Shown piece by piece: positions 32,711 to 46,900 of a stretch of 64,000 bases of DNA. Position 1 is the stretch's first letter; each line of letters opens with the position of its first letter. Location of the stretch: positions 101,250,722 to 101,314,721 of the forward strand of contig CM026390.1 in the NCBI GenBank assembly GCA_014843695.1. The letters are read 5' to 3'. Source of the stretch: Archivesica marissinica. Taxonomy: Eukaryota > Mollusca > Bivalvia > Venerida > Vesicomyidae. A program made the position numbers and the translations under genes. The notes below the pieces were generated by a model that saw only the letters and a program-made list of their open reading frames with translations, was not told the DNA's origin and ran no database searches.

Positions 32711-33879
32711 ACAAAAGTGCAATGGGTAGTGATAAACTCAAGAACAGAACAGTTGAGAAGGCTATTCTGGAGGTATTGCTTGAGGGGTAGTGTTCTGGAA
32801 TACAAATGTATGGTATTGAGTACTGTACTGGTAGAGATTCCTGCAAATGGCGAGGTTGTAGTGGTGAGATGGTGTAGGGAGAGAGTGGTTTACTTTACAC
32901 TCCCGGTACTAGTAATTACATTTTTAATTAACCCCAAGGCACTCGGCAAACAATGGCCTGAACATTGACATACAAATTTTATCCTGAAATAAATAAATTA
33001 TTAGTTTTGTTCATTTGTATAATTTACTATCATCTCCATTTGATCACCAACACACAATGTATGGTGTACACGTTATTACCTTGTACTTGTATATTTATTG
33101 ATACATTCTCCATAAGAATAAAACCCATTATACAGTAGTTGTCTTCTGTTTCTAGGACAACCAAACTGCATTTACTGCGGTCTCACTAGCATCTTCAATC
33201 ATTGCAACCACTAGCGGGTCCGGTGGGGGCGAACCTGGTGTGCGCCCCCCTAAAGTTTGCCGGCCATATCGTATATGTCCATAGAAAAACGAGCTAAATG
33301 GCTCAAACTAGTGATATTTATGCTCTCAGCACTTTTATTTACACTATTTTACATTATATTATTATTTACATGTCCACTACAGGAGTCGATGAACAATTTT
33401 TGTATTCGGTAATATTCCCGCCACTTGCTCGGTTTACGCGACTCCAAAGGCACAATACCATTACTGTTCAAGCCATTAACACAAAAAAGGATGTGAAAAT
33501 CTTGATTCCAAACTCCAGATATGTTGACAATTAAACGAGAACCTTGTATGTGCAAAAGTCATCTTTGGAACTGCTCGGTAGGCCTAGAAGCTGCCAGATT
33601 AGTGAGAGCTGTAAGATTCTCTGTAGATGACCCTCGACCACAGGGAGGAGAATTCCCCTCATGCAAATCATGGGGGAGGGTTTCCTGCCAGAGATACTGG
33701 AATATTTGCATGACCCCTAAATAGGACAGGTCATTCTGCAATACCTATACATCTCACATGTAATATTAAAGATTTCGGTTTTCATGTATCCTTTGCATCA
33801 AAATATAATATGGGGGTACAAGCATGGAATTGCCCCACCACTGACACACGGCCAATATAGCTGCCTAAACAAACTCAAA
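32711..33879. other. Intergenic, no recognised gene
   Basis: Includes a G/C-rich stretch near 33215-33265. The ORFs here are short and unlike known families. No polyadenylation site can be assigned with confidence. Confidence 0.5.
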
Positions 33880-33997
33880 TACAATATATTATGATCATGA
33901 AAAATGGTAAATCAACAGTTCAACATATATTACAAAATTTATTAAGAGATAATGTTGTGGTAGTCCCTTGGGTGGTCTCTTAATACAATGTCGACTG
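33880..33997. mobile_element. Right end of a TA-flanked DNA element (CAGTCGACA family)
   Basis: AGTTCAACATATATTAC ... GGTCTCTTAATACAATGTCGACTG/TA is closely similar to the right end of the element at 47043-47902. The left end is not visible. Confidence 0.5.
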
Positions 33998-34189
33998 TAT
34001 TTACACTAATAAACACAAATATCCTCTATTTCTTGAGAATTGAGATTTCCTCCTTTGAGCTCTAAATATAGTTTTCAAAATGTCCTGAATAGGGAATAAT
34101 CTTGCGTATAATCATCTTCAAAATAACCTCCAGCAATCTTGTCTGTTGTTAATGTCTTGCAATTTATACACTACATGAGAATTCGCCAT

Positions 34190-34908
34190 TCAAACACCAC
34201 ACCAGTAACATGCTCTAGGATATCTCAATCCTCGTCAAACACGATCTCTAGGACATCTCAATCCTCGTCAAACACAATCTCTAGGACATTCTCAATCCTC
34301 GTCAAACACGATCTCTAGGACATCTCAATCCTCGTCAAACACGATCTCTAGGACATCTCAATCCTCATCAAACACGATCTCTAGGACATCTCAATCCTCG
34401 TCAAACACAATCTCTAGGACATTCTCAATCCTCGTCAAACACAATCTCTAGGATATCTCAATCCTCGTCAAACACGATCTCTAGGACATCTCAATCCTTG
34501 TCAAACACGATCTCTAGGACACCTCAATCCTCGTCAAACACGATCTATAGGACATCTCAATCCTTGTCAAACACGATCTCTAGGACATCTCAATCCTCGT
34601 CAAACACGATCTCTAGGACATCTCAATCCTCGTCAAACACGATCTCTAGGACATCTCAATCCTTGTCAAACACGATCTCTAGGACATCTCAATCCTCGTC
34701 AAACACGATCTCTAGGACATCTCAATCCTTGTCAAACACGATCTCTAGGACATCTCAATCCTCATCAAACACGATCTCTAGGACATCTCAATCCTTGTCA
34801 AACACGATCTCTAGGACATCTCAATCTTTGTCAAACACGATCTCTATAGGACATCTCAATCCTTGTCAAACACGATCTCTAGGACATCTCAATCCTCGTC
34901 AAACACGA
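34190..34908 (-). repeat. 33-bp minisatellite built from the LARP7 stop-codon region
   Basis: About 22 units; in the LARP7 sense direction each reads GTGTTTGACGAGGATTGAGA-TGTCCTAGAGATC, i.e. the codons VFDED, the TGA and 15 bases of 3'UTR. The unit nearest the gene is the real end of the coding sequence. The plus-strand ORF of NTISRTSQSS repeats is a by-product. Confidence 0.93.
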
Positions 34909-34960
34909 TATGTTTTCTCTCCACATTCTCCAGGCTGGCTTTCTGAGCTTTATCTGTCCA
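34889..34960 (-). CDS. LARP7: LARP7-like terminal coding exon
   Basis: Acceptor ATTTCAG, then 23 codons WTDKAQKASLENVERKHIVFDED and TGA. KHI-x-F plus an acidic end is how LARP7 terminates. The last five codons and the stop lie inside a 33-bp unit that is repeated about 22 times further downstream. Confidence 0.88.
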   Translation of the reverse strand, partial: WTDKAQKASLENVERKHIVFDED

Positions 34961-37900
34961 CTGAAATATGTACAACACTGACCATTAAATTATTGACCTT
35001 CGAGTATGACATTGACCATCTAAGCATTGACCTTCGAGTATGACATTGAACATCTAAGCATTGACCTTTGAGTATGACATTGACCATCTAAGTATTGACC
35101 TTCGAGTATGACATTGACCATCGAAGTATTGACCTTCGAGTATGACATTGACCATCGAAGTATTGACCTTCAAAATATACCTTAACATTAAAGAGCAATA
35201 TTTTATGTTCTGCATATTTTGATGAAACACTTTATGCCACAATATATTTTATATGCAAGATTTTGGAGCAATCTCTACTTTAAACATAAACATCTGTAAC
35301 TACGCTACACTACAATCCCATTCTAAATTTATTGAACAATGGATATTAAGTACATTAAGTGCAAATATTGCAATAAAGAGGAAAAATATTCTCCATATAA
35401 ATTGTAGTACACCAGTAGCCATAGGTAAAGCTGATTAAAGTTCATACATGGCAATATTTATTGGTGGAAGTCTGATTAGCGCAGTGGTTAGCGCGCTCGC
35501 TTCTCACCAATGCAACCCGGGTTCGATCCTCTGATCAGAAAGTATGTGAGATGGTACGGTTGTCGCCAGATCGGACAAGTGGGTTTTCATGACCACATTT
35601 ACGCATTCATCCAAGTCAACGAGAGAGATTATTATAAGTTGTTAGAACTTGCTTTGCAATCGTTGTAAAATAAATAAAGTTTAAACTTTAATGGTTTAGC
35701 TTAACAAGTTCTTACATACGATTAATCACTCTCCAGACTTAATTCCTGATGGAATCCATAGCCATGAGGGAGAGAGAAGAGGCAATGTGAATTTAAATGT
35801 CTTGCCTACAGCACCAAGTTCTGATGGGGCTCAAACTAACAACTTATCAGTTTCAGACAGTCACAGTATCCTTTTTGTTTTTTTACGTTTATTTATCGTC
35901 GCTACCGCATTTGAAGATTAGTTATTTTAGATTTTTGGAGGTTAGTGCAATGATACAGACAGAGACCCATTTAAGAGTCTCCTCTGGTTCTTTTACATGC
36001 ACGGTGTACAGCACCGACATGAAATCTCAGTTTAACGTCCCATCTGAAAAGACTTAATTTTATTAGGGTCAGACGAGGGATCAAACTTGCGATCCCTGGA
36101 TTACCAGTCTAGCGTGTTACCACTGGTCACAGGATCCATTAAACTATAGAGGTATTTATTGATCAGTAATGGTACATACTTTCTGCTGTCCCCGTTTCTT
36201 GTCACGACTCTTGGTGTTCAACTTTATTTCTCTGTCAGAAGTCAGTTTATCCCAGTACAGTTTCTCATCATCCCCTGTAATGTACAACACACGTAATCAT
36301 ACACAATTGTAACACAGTCTACTCTGTGATGTCATATACAACTGTAACACAGTCTACTCTGTGATGTCATACACAACTGTAACACAGTCTACTCTGTGAT
36401 GTCATATACAACTATAACACAATCTACTCTGTGATGTCATATACAACTGTAACACAGTCTACTCTGTGATGTCATATACAACTGTAACACAGTCTACTAT
36501 GTGATGTCATATACAACTGTAACACAGTCTACTATGTGATGGCATACACAACTGTAACACAGTCTACTCTGTGATGTCATATACAACTGTAACACAGTCT
36601 ACTCTGTGATGTCATACACAACTGTAACACAGTCTACTCTGTGATGTCATATACAACTGTAACACAGTCTACTCTGTGATGTCATACACAACTGTAACAC
36701 AGTCTACTCTGTGATGTCATACACAACTGTAACACAGTCTACTCTGTGATGTCATACACAACTGTAACACAGTCTACTCTGTGATGTCATATACAACTAT
36801 AACACAATCTACTCTGTGATGTCATATACAACTGTAACACAGTCTACTCTGTGATGTCATACACAACTGTAACACAGTCTATTCTGTGATGTCATATACA
36901 ACTGTAAAACAGTCTACTCTGTGGTGTCATATACAACTGTAACACAGTCTATGCTGTGCTGTCATATACAATTGTAACACAGTCTACTCTGTGATGTCAT
37001 ATACAACTGTAACACACAGTCTACTCTGTGATGTCATACACAACTGTAACACAGTCTACTCTGTGATGTCATATAAACTGTAACACAGTCTACTCTGTGA
37101 TGTCATACACAACTGTAACACAGTCTACTCTGTGATGCCATATACAACTGTAACACAGTCTACTCTATGATTTCATACACAACTGTAAAACATTCTACTC
37201 TGTGATGTCATACACAACTGTAACACAGTCTACTCTGTGATGTAATACACAACTATAACACAGTCTACTATGTGATGTCATATACAACTGTAACACAGTC
37301 TACTCTGTGATGTCATATACAACTGTAACACAGTCTACTCTATGATGTCATACACAACTGTAACACAGTCTACTATGTGATGTCATACACAACTGTAACA
37401 CACAGTCTACTCTCTCTGTGATGTCATACACAACTGTAACACAGTCTACTATGTGATGGCATACACAACTGTAACACAGTCTACTATGTGATGGCATATA
37501 CAACTGTAACACAGTCTACTCTGTGATGTCATATACAACTGTAACACAGTCTACTCTGTGATGCCATATACAACTGTAACACAGTCTACTCTGTGATGTC
37601 ATACACAACTGTAACACAGTCTACTCTGTGATGTCATACACAACTGTAACACAGTCTACTCTCTATGTGATGTCATATACAACTGTAAAACAGTCTACTC
37701 TGTGGTATCATATACAACTGTAACACAGTCTATGCTGTGCTGTCATACACAACTGTAACACAGTCTACTATGTGATGGCATATACAACTGTAACACAGTC
37801 TACTCTGTGATGTCATATACAACTGTAACACAGTCTACTCTGTGATGCCATATACAACTGTAACACAGTCTACTCTGTGATGTCATACACAACTGTAACA

Positions 37901-40900
37901 CAGTCTACTCTGTGATGTCATACACAACTGTAACACAGTCTACTCTCTCTGTGATGTCATATACAACTGTAAAACAGTCTACTCTGTGGTGTCATATACA
38001 ACTGTAACACAGTCTACGCTGTGCTGTCATATACAATTGTAACACAGTCTACTCTGTGATGTCATATACAACTGTAACACACAGTCTCCTCTGTGATGTC
38101 ATACACAACTGTAACACAGTCTACTCTGTGATGTCATATACAACTGTAACACAGTCTACTCTATGATGTCATACACAACTGTAACACAGTCTACTATGTG
38201 ATGTCATACACAACTGTAACACACAGTCTACTCTCTCTGTGATGTCATACACAACTGTAACACAGTCTACTCTGTGATGTCATACACAACTGTAACACAG
38301 TCTACTATGTGATGGCATATACAACTGTAACACAGTCTACTCTGTGATGTCATATACAACTGTAACACAGTCTACTCTGTGATGCCATATACAACTGTAA
38401 CACAGTCTACTCTGTGATGTCATACACAACTGTAACACAGTCTACTCTCTCTGTGATGTCATATACAACTGTAAAACAGTCTACTCTGTGGTGTCATATA
38501 CAACTGTAACACAGTCTATGCTGTGCTGTCATATACAATTGTAACACAGTCTACTCTGTGATGTCATACACAACTGTAACACAGTCTACTCTGTGATGTC
38601 ATATACAACTGTAACACAGTCTACTCTGTGATGTCATACACAACTGTAACACAGTCTACTCTGTGATGTCATATACAACTGTAACACAGTCTACTATGTG
38701 ATGTCATACATAACTGTAACACAGTCTACTCTGTGATGTCATACACAATTGTAACACACAGTCTACTCTCTCTGTGATGTCATACACAACTGTAACACAG
38801 TCTACTCTGTGATGTCATACACAACTGTAACACAGTCTACTATGTGATGGCATATACAACTGTAACACAGTCTACTCTGTGATGTCATACACAACTGTAA
38901 CACAGTCTACTATGTGATGGCATACACAACTGTAACACACAGTCTACTCTGTGATGTCATATACAACTGTAACACAGTCTACTATGTGATGGCATACACA
39001 ACTGTAACACACAGTCTACTCTGTGATGTCATATACAACTGTAACACAGTCTACTCTGTGATGCCATATACAACTGTAACACAGTCTACTCTGTGATGTC
39101 ATACACAACTGTAACACAGTCTACTCTGTGATGTCATACACAACTGTAACACAGTCTACTCTCTCTGTGATGTCATATACAACTGTAACACACAGTCTAC
39201 TCTGTGATGTCATACACAACTGTAACACAGTCTACTCTGTGATGTCATACACAACTGTAACACAGTCTACTCTGTGATGTCATATACAACTGTAACACAG
39301 TCTACTATGTGATGTCATACACAACTGTAACACAGTCTACTCTGTGATGTCATACACAATTGTAACACACAGTCTACTCTCTCTGTGATGTCATACACAA
39401 CTGTAACACAGTCTACTCTGTGATGCCATATACAACTGTAACACAGTCTACTCTGTGATGTCATACACAACTGTAACACACAGTCTACGCTGTGATGTCA
39501 TATACAACTGTAACACAGTCTACTCTGTGATAACATATACAACTGTAACACAGTCTACTCTGTGATGTCATACACAACTGTAACACACAGTCTACTCTCT
39601 CTGTGATGTCATACACAACTGTAACACACAGTCTACTCTCTCTGTGATGTCATACACAACTGTAACACAGTCTACTCTGTGATGTCACATACACAACTGT
39701 AACACAGTCTACTCTGTGATGTCATACACAACTGTAACACAGTCTACTCTGTGATGTCATACACAACTGTAACACAGTCTACTCCGTGATGTCATATACA
39801 ACTGTAACACAGTCTACTCTGTGATGTCATATACAACTGTAACACTGTCTACTCTGTGATGTCATACACAACTGTAACACACAGTCTACTCTCTATGTGA
39901 TGTCATATACAACTGTAACACAGTCTACTCTGTGATGTCATATACAACTGTAACACAGTCTACTCTGTGATGTCATATACAACTGTAACACAGTCTACTC
40001 TGTGATGTCATACACAACTGTAACACACAGTCTACTCTGTGATGTCATATACAACTGTAACACAGTCTACTCTGTGATGTCATATACAACTGTAACACAG
40101 TCTACTCTGTGATGTCATATACAACTGTAACACAGTCTACTCTGTGATGTCATACACAACTGTAACACACAGTCTACTCTGTGATGTCATATACAACTGT
40201 AACACAGTCTACTCTGTGATGTCATATACAACTGTAACACAGTCTACTCTGTGATGTCATATACAACTGTAACACAGTCTACTCTGTGATGTCATACACA
40301 ACTGTAACACACAGTCTACTCTGTGATGTCATATACAACTGTAACACAGTCTACTCTGTGATGTCATATACAACTGTAACACAGTCTACTCTGTGATGTC
40401 ATATACAACTGTAACACAGTCTACTCTGTGATGTCATACACAACTGTAACACAGTCTACTCTGTGATGTCATATACAACTGTAACACAGTCTACTCTGTG
40501 ATGTCATACACAACTGTAACACACAGTCTACTCTGTGATGTCATATACAACTGTAACACAGTCTACTCTGTGATGTCATATACAACTGTAACACAGTCTA
40601 CTCTGTGATGTCATATACAACTGTAACACAGTCTACTCTGTGATGTCATACACAACTGTAACACAGTCTACTATGTGATGTCATACACAACTGTAACACA
40701 GTCTACTCTGTGATGTCATACACAACTGTAACACAGTCTACTCTGTGATGTCATACACAACTGTAACACAGTCTACTCTGTGATGTCATACACAACTGTA
40801 ACACAGTCTACTCTCCCTGTGATGTCATACACAACTATAACACAGTCTACTATGTGATGTAATACACAACTATAACACAGTCTACTCTGTGATGTCATAT

Positions 40901-43900
40901 ACAACTGTAACACAGTCTACTCTGTGCTGTCATACACAACTGTAACACAGTCTACTCTCTCTGTGATGTCATACACAACTATAACACAGTCTACTCTCTC
41001 TGTGCTGTCATACACAACTGTAACACAGTCTACTCTCTCTATGATGTCATACATAACTGTAACACAGTCTACTCTCTCTGTGATGTCATACACAACTATA
41101 ACACAGTCTACTATATGATGTCATACACAACTATAACACAGTCTACTCTGTGCTGTCATACACAACTGTAACACAGTCTACTCTCTCTGTGATGTCATAC
41201 ACAACTGTAACACAGTCTACTCTGTGATGTCATATACAACTGTAACACAGTCTACTCTGTGATGTCAACTGTAACACAGTCTACTCATGATTCGGCCGTA
41301 CAGAAATGTAACTGTATATTGACAGAGGGAATGGCCCAGAATGGAGAAGGAAAATTGCAAATCATCAAAAACATTTTTGAAAGACAATTTATGATGGTTT
41401 CCAAAAACCCCACTTTGCAAACAACCGATTGCGGACTACTGTTATGTGGAGCTAATTATGAGAACCCCTTGATAATGTGTTGAGATTGACAAGTTTGACA
41501 AGGTGTTGACATAATTTTTTGTGTGTCTTACATTTATTTATCGTCGGTACCGGTTGCCCATATAAGCAACACCTCCTGAAGAGATTAGTCATTTTAGATA
41601 TTTGGAGGATAGTGCGATGATACAGACAGAGACCCATTCCAGAGTCTCCTCTGGTTCTTTTACGTGCATGGTGTACAGCACCGACACGAGACCTCGGTTT
41701 AAAGTCCCATCTGAAAGACTTAATTCTATTAGGGTCAGTCGGGAGATCGAACCTGCAATCCCTGGATTACCCGTCCAGCGTGTTACCACTGGACTACAGA
41801 ACCGTCTGTTGACATAATGAAATTAGGTCACTTTAAATACTAGAACTTTTCGAGATTTACTCGTTTACTGACACATGTCAAACACACTATCATACTGATT
41901 GTATAATGTATAAATAAAGTCCGGAGCACATGAAAAGTGAGCCGTCTGTGCCGAAGCACATGGGTACACAGAGCAGCAGGTAGTGAATATGGCATATTAA
42001 GGATTGAGTGGTCATACACCAGAGACATTATCACGACTCATAATGCTTACGAATAACAGTCAATGTTTATATATTTATGAGATTTGGTCATTTTCTTCAC
42101 TCTAAGATCATGTGCGTTTAATACAGCAAATAAGGTTTTTCCTCTGGAATTTCTTATTTTTTAAACTGAGTCTTATACTCTCGTGCAACCTATATAGAAG
42201 AGTATGGTACAAACCTGTTTTATGACATACCACCTGATTTTATGACATACTACCCTGTTTTATGACATACCACCCTGTTTTATGACACACTACCCTGTTT
42301 TATGACACACTACCCTGTTTTATGACAAACTACCCTGTTTTATGACATACTACCCTGTTTTATGACACACTACCCTGTTTGATGACAAACTGTCCCATTT
42401 TATGACAAACTACCCTGTTTTATGACATACTACCCTGTTTTGTTACTTACTACCATATTTTGTTACTTACTACCCTGTTTTATTACATACTACCCTGTTT
42501 TACGACATACTACCCTGTTTTACGACATACTACCTTGTTTTGTTACTTACTACCCTGTTTTATGACATACTACCCTGTTTTATGACAAACTACCCTGTTT
42601 TGTTACTTACTACCTTGTTTTATTACATACTACCATGTTTTACAACATACTACCCTGTTTTATGACAAACTACCATGTTTTGTTACTTACTACCCTGTTT
42701 TATGACATACTACCCTGTTTTATGACAAACTACCCTGTTTTGTTACTTACTACCCTGTCTATGACACACTACCCTGTTTTATGACACACTACCCTGTTTT
42801 ATGACAAACTACCCTGTTTTATGACATACTACCCTGTTTTATGACACACTACCCTGTTTGATGACAAACTGTCCCATTTTATGACAAACTACCCTGTTTT
42901 ATGACATACTACCCTGTTTTGTTACTTACTACCATATTTTGTTACTTACTACCCTGTTTTATTACATACTACCCTGTTTTACGACATACTACCCTGTTTT
43001 ACGACATACTACCTTGTTTTGTTACTTACTACCCTGTTTTATGACATACTACCCTGTTTTATGACAAACTACCCTGTTTTGTTACTTACTACCTTGTTTT
43101 ATTACATACTACCATGTTTTACAACATACTACCCTGTTTTATGACAAACTACCATGTTTTGTTACTTACTACCCTGTTTTATGACATACTACCCTGTTTT
43201 ATGACAAACTACCCTGTTTTGTTACTTACTACCCTGTTTTATTACATACTACCTTGTTTTACGACATACTACCCTGTTTTACGACATACTACCCTGTTTT
43301 ATGACAAACTACCCTGTTTTGTTACTTACTACCTTGTTTTATTACATACTACCCTGTCTTATGACAAACTACCCTGTTTTATGACATACTACCCTGTTTT
43401 GTTACTTACTACCATGTTTTGTTACTTACTACCCTGTTTTATTACATACTACCCTGTTTTATTACATACTACCTTGTTTTACGACATACTACCCTGTTTT
43501 ACGACATACTACCATGTTTTATCAACACTTACCTGTAACTGCACTGAAGCTATATCCAGTTACAGCTGCTCCACTAATATTTTTTGCCGACTCAACATCT
43601 TCACATCTTATAAACCCATCCGTCTGGTCATCCTTCACATCTATGTATGCTATACGATAACCATCTCCTAATGCACCCTGAATAAATATGCACCCTGAAT
43701 AAATATGCACCCTGAATAAATGTGCACCCTGAATAAATATGCACCCTGAATAAATATGCACCCTGAATAAATGTGCACCCTATATAAATATGCACCCTGA
43801 ATAAATATGCACCCTGAATAAATATGCACCCTGAATAAATATGCACCCTGAATAAATATGCTATCCTATAACCATTTACTTTTTGCACCATAACAATACT

Positions 43901-46900
43901 TTTAAACAAGTTTTTGACATTGAAAAGGGTCCCAGTAATGGTTGTTGTAGACAACAAGTATATGTTAATGAGGAGCATTAATGACTAGCCTAGTGGTATT
44001 GCGAGCAAATATTATATATATAATATTATTATAGGTATTTCTGGCAAAAGATGAAGATGTTTTGGCCAACTTGCCACAACAAAATATCCATTTTTAAGCC
44101 CATTAATCCAAGGGTTTCTCGATGACAAATATTTGTTATCTTATGGAAATCACATTCTTAGTATCTTTGAGGACTTTTCATTTTAATATTTAAACATAAA
44201 AAAACAAAAAGTGACTGCGACATTTTGACCTAGGTCAGTCAAAATAAAGTAACATAGCAAATAAATTATAAAAAAGTAAAGTGTATGTTTATTATAGTGT
44301 CACCCTATTAAAAGGGCCAGCCATGTCTGACTTATGAGACACCTCTTATGGACATTAGTACTTCCCGAATCCTATCCTTGAAGGCCAGGCACTTGGCTGA
44401 TAGGCAATGGGTAACCATTATTTAACTGGCGGCTTACGAACCGGCCATATCAGAATGATCCTCTGAGGTTCGCACCTTCCGACGTCACACTCAGTGGCAG
44501 GCGCTTTAACCACTAGACCACGGAGACGGTTATTATGTCCAGTTGTTAGTGAATGTTGTTGATGACAAGACATACATGTGGTAGATCAGTAGGAAGGTGT
44601 TGATGACAAGACATACATGTGGTAGATCAGTAGGAAGGTGTTGATGACAAGACAGACATGTGGTAGAAGAGTAGGATGGTGTTGATGACAAGACAGACAT
44701 GTGGTAGAAGAGTAGGATGGTGTTGATGACAAGACAGACATGTGGTAGAAGAGTATAGGATGGTGTTGATGACAAGACAGACATGTGGTAGAAGAGTATA
44801 GGATGGTGTTGATGACAAGACAGACATGTGGTAGAAGAGTAGGATGGTGTTGATGACAAGACAGTATAGGATGGTGTTGATGACAAGACAGACATGTGGT
44901 AGAAGAGTATAGGATGGTGTTGATGACAAGACAGACATGTGGTAGAAGAGTAGGATGGTGTTGATGACAAGACAGACATGTGGTAAAAGAGTATAGGATG
45001 GTGTTGATGACAATACAGATAGGTGGTAGATCAGTAGGAAGGTGTTGATGACAAGACATACATGTGGTAGATCAGTAGGAAGGTGTTGATGACAAGACAG
45101 ACATGTGGTAGAAGAGTATAGGATGGTGTTGATGACAAGACAGACATGTGGTAGAAGAGTATAGGATGGTGTTGATGACAAGACAGACATGTGGTAGAAG
45201 AGTAGGATGGTGTTGATGACAAGACAGACATGTGGTAGAAGAGTATAGGATGGTGTTGATGACAAGACAGACATGTGATAGAAGAGTATAGGATGGTATT
45301 GATGACAAGACAGACATGTGGTAGAAGAGTATAGGATGGTGTTGATGACAAGACAGACATGTGGTAGAAGAGTATAGGATGGTGTTGATGACAAGACAGA
45401 CATGTGGTAGAAGAGTATAGGATGGTGTTGATGACAAGACAGACATGTGATAGAAGAGTATAGGATGGTGTTGATGACAAGACAGACATGTGGTAGAAGA
45501 GTATAGGATGGTGTTGATGACAAGACAGACATGTGGTAAAAGAGTATAGGATGGTGTTGATGACAATACAGATAGGTGGTAGATCAGTAGGAAGGTGTTG
45601 ATGACAAGACATACATGTGGTAGATCAGTAGGAAGGTGTTGATGACAAGACAGACATGTGGTAGAAGAGTAGGATGGTGTTGATGACAAGACAGACATGT
45701 GGTAGAAGAGTAGGATGGTGTTGATGACAAGACAGACATGTGGTAGAAGAGTATAGGATGGTGTTGATGACAAGACAGACATGTGGTAGAAGAGTATAGG
45801 ATGGTGTTGATGACAAGACAGACATGTGTAGAAGAGTATAGGATGGTGTTGATGACAAGACAGACATGTGGTAGAAGAGTATAGGATGGTGTTGATGACA
45901 AGACAGACATGTGGTAAAAGAGTATAGGATGGTGTTGATGACAAGACAGACATGTGGTAGAAGAGTAGGATGGTGTTGATGACAAGACAGACATGTGGTA
46001 GAAGAGTAGGATGGTGTTGATGACAAGACAGACATGTGATAGAAGAGTATAGGATGGTGTTGATGACAAGACAGACATGTGATAGAAGAGTATAGGATGG
46101 TGTTGATGACAAGACAGACATGTGATAGAAGAGTATAGGATGGTGTTGATGACAAGACAGACATGTGATAGAAGAGTATAGGATGGTGTTGATGACAAGA
46201 CAGACATGTAGTAGAATGTTTAAACCTTTAGTTGTTTCCTCATCATGGGATTCTCCGAGGATACTTTCACAATCACATCTGCTATAAACTCTATCTCCTT
46301 TCTCTTGCACTTCTTAACAGCATTGTCAACTGCAAGCAAGATCATACATCATGAACAGTTTGGGAATCATGAACAAATAAAATAATATCTGGGAATCATG
46401 AACAATGAAATAATATCTGGGAATCATAAACAATGAAATAATATCTGGGAATCATAAACAATGAAATAATATCTGGGAATCATAAACAATGAAATAATAT
46501 CTGGGAATCACAATGAAATAATATCTGGGAATCATAAACAATGAAATAATATCTGGGAATCATAAACAATGAAATAATATCTGGGAATCATAAACAATGA
46601 AATAATATCTGGGAATCACAATGAAATAATATCTGGGAATCATAAACAATGAAATAATATCTGGGAATCATAAACAATGAAATAATATCTGGGAATCATA
46701 AACAATGAAATAATATCTGGGAATCACAATGAAATAATATCTGGGAATCATAAACAATGAAATAATATCTGGGAATCATAAACAATGAAATAATATCTGG
46801 GAATCATAAACAATGAAATAATATCTGGGAATCACAATGAAATAATATCTGGGAATCATAAACAATGAAATAATATCTGGGAATCATAAACAATGAAATA

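Noticed and set aside
32036..32805. Proline- and glycine-rich repeat proteins (APRILPKPT; AVGLGSILG)
   Set aside because: Opposite-strand translations of a 27-bp unit with no unique coding part.
44533..46310. Minus-strand ORFs up to 412 codons (SCHQHHPILFYHMSVLSS repeats)
   Set aside because: Array translation. The real LARP7 exon at 46226-46329 is read in another frame.
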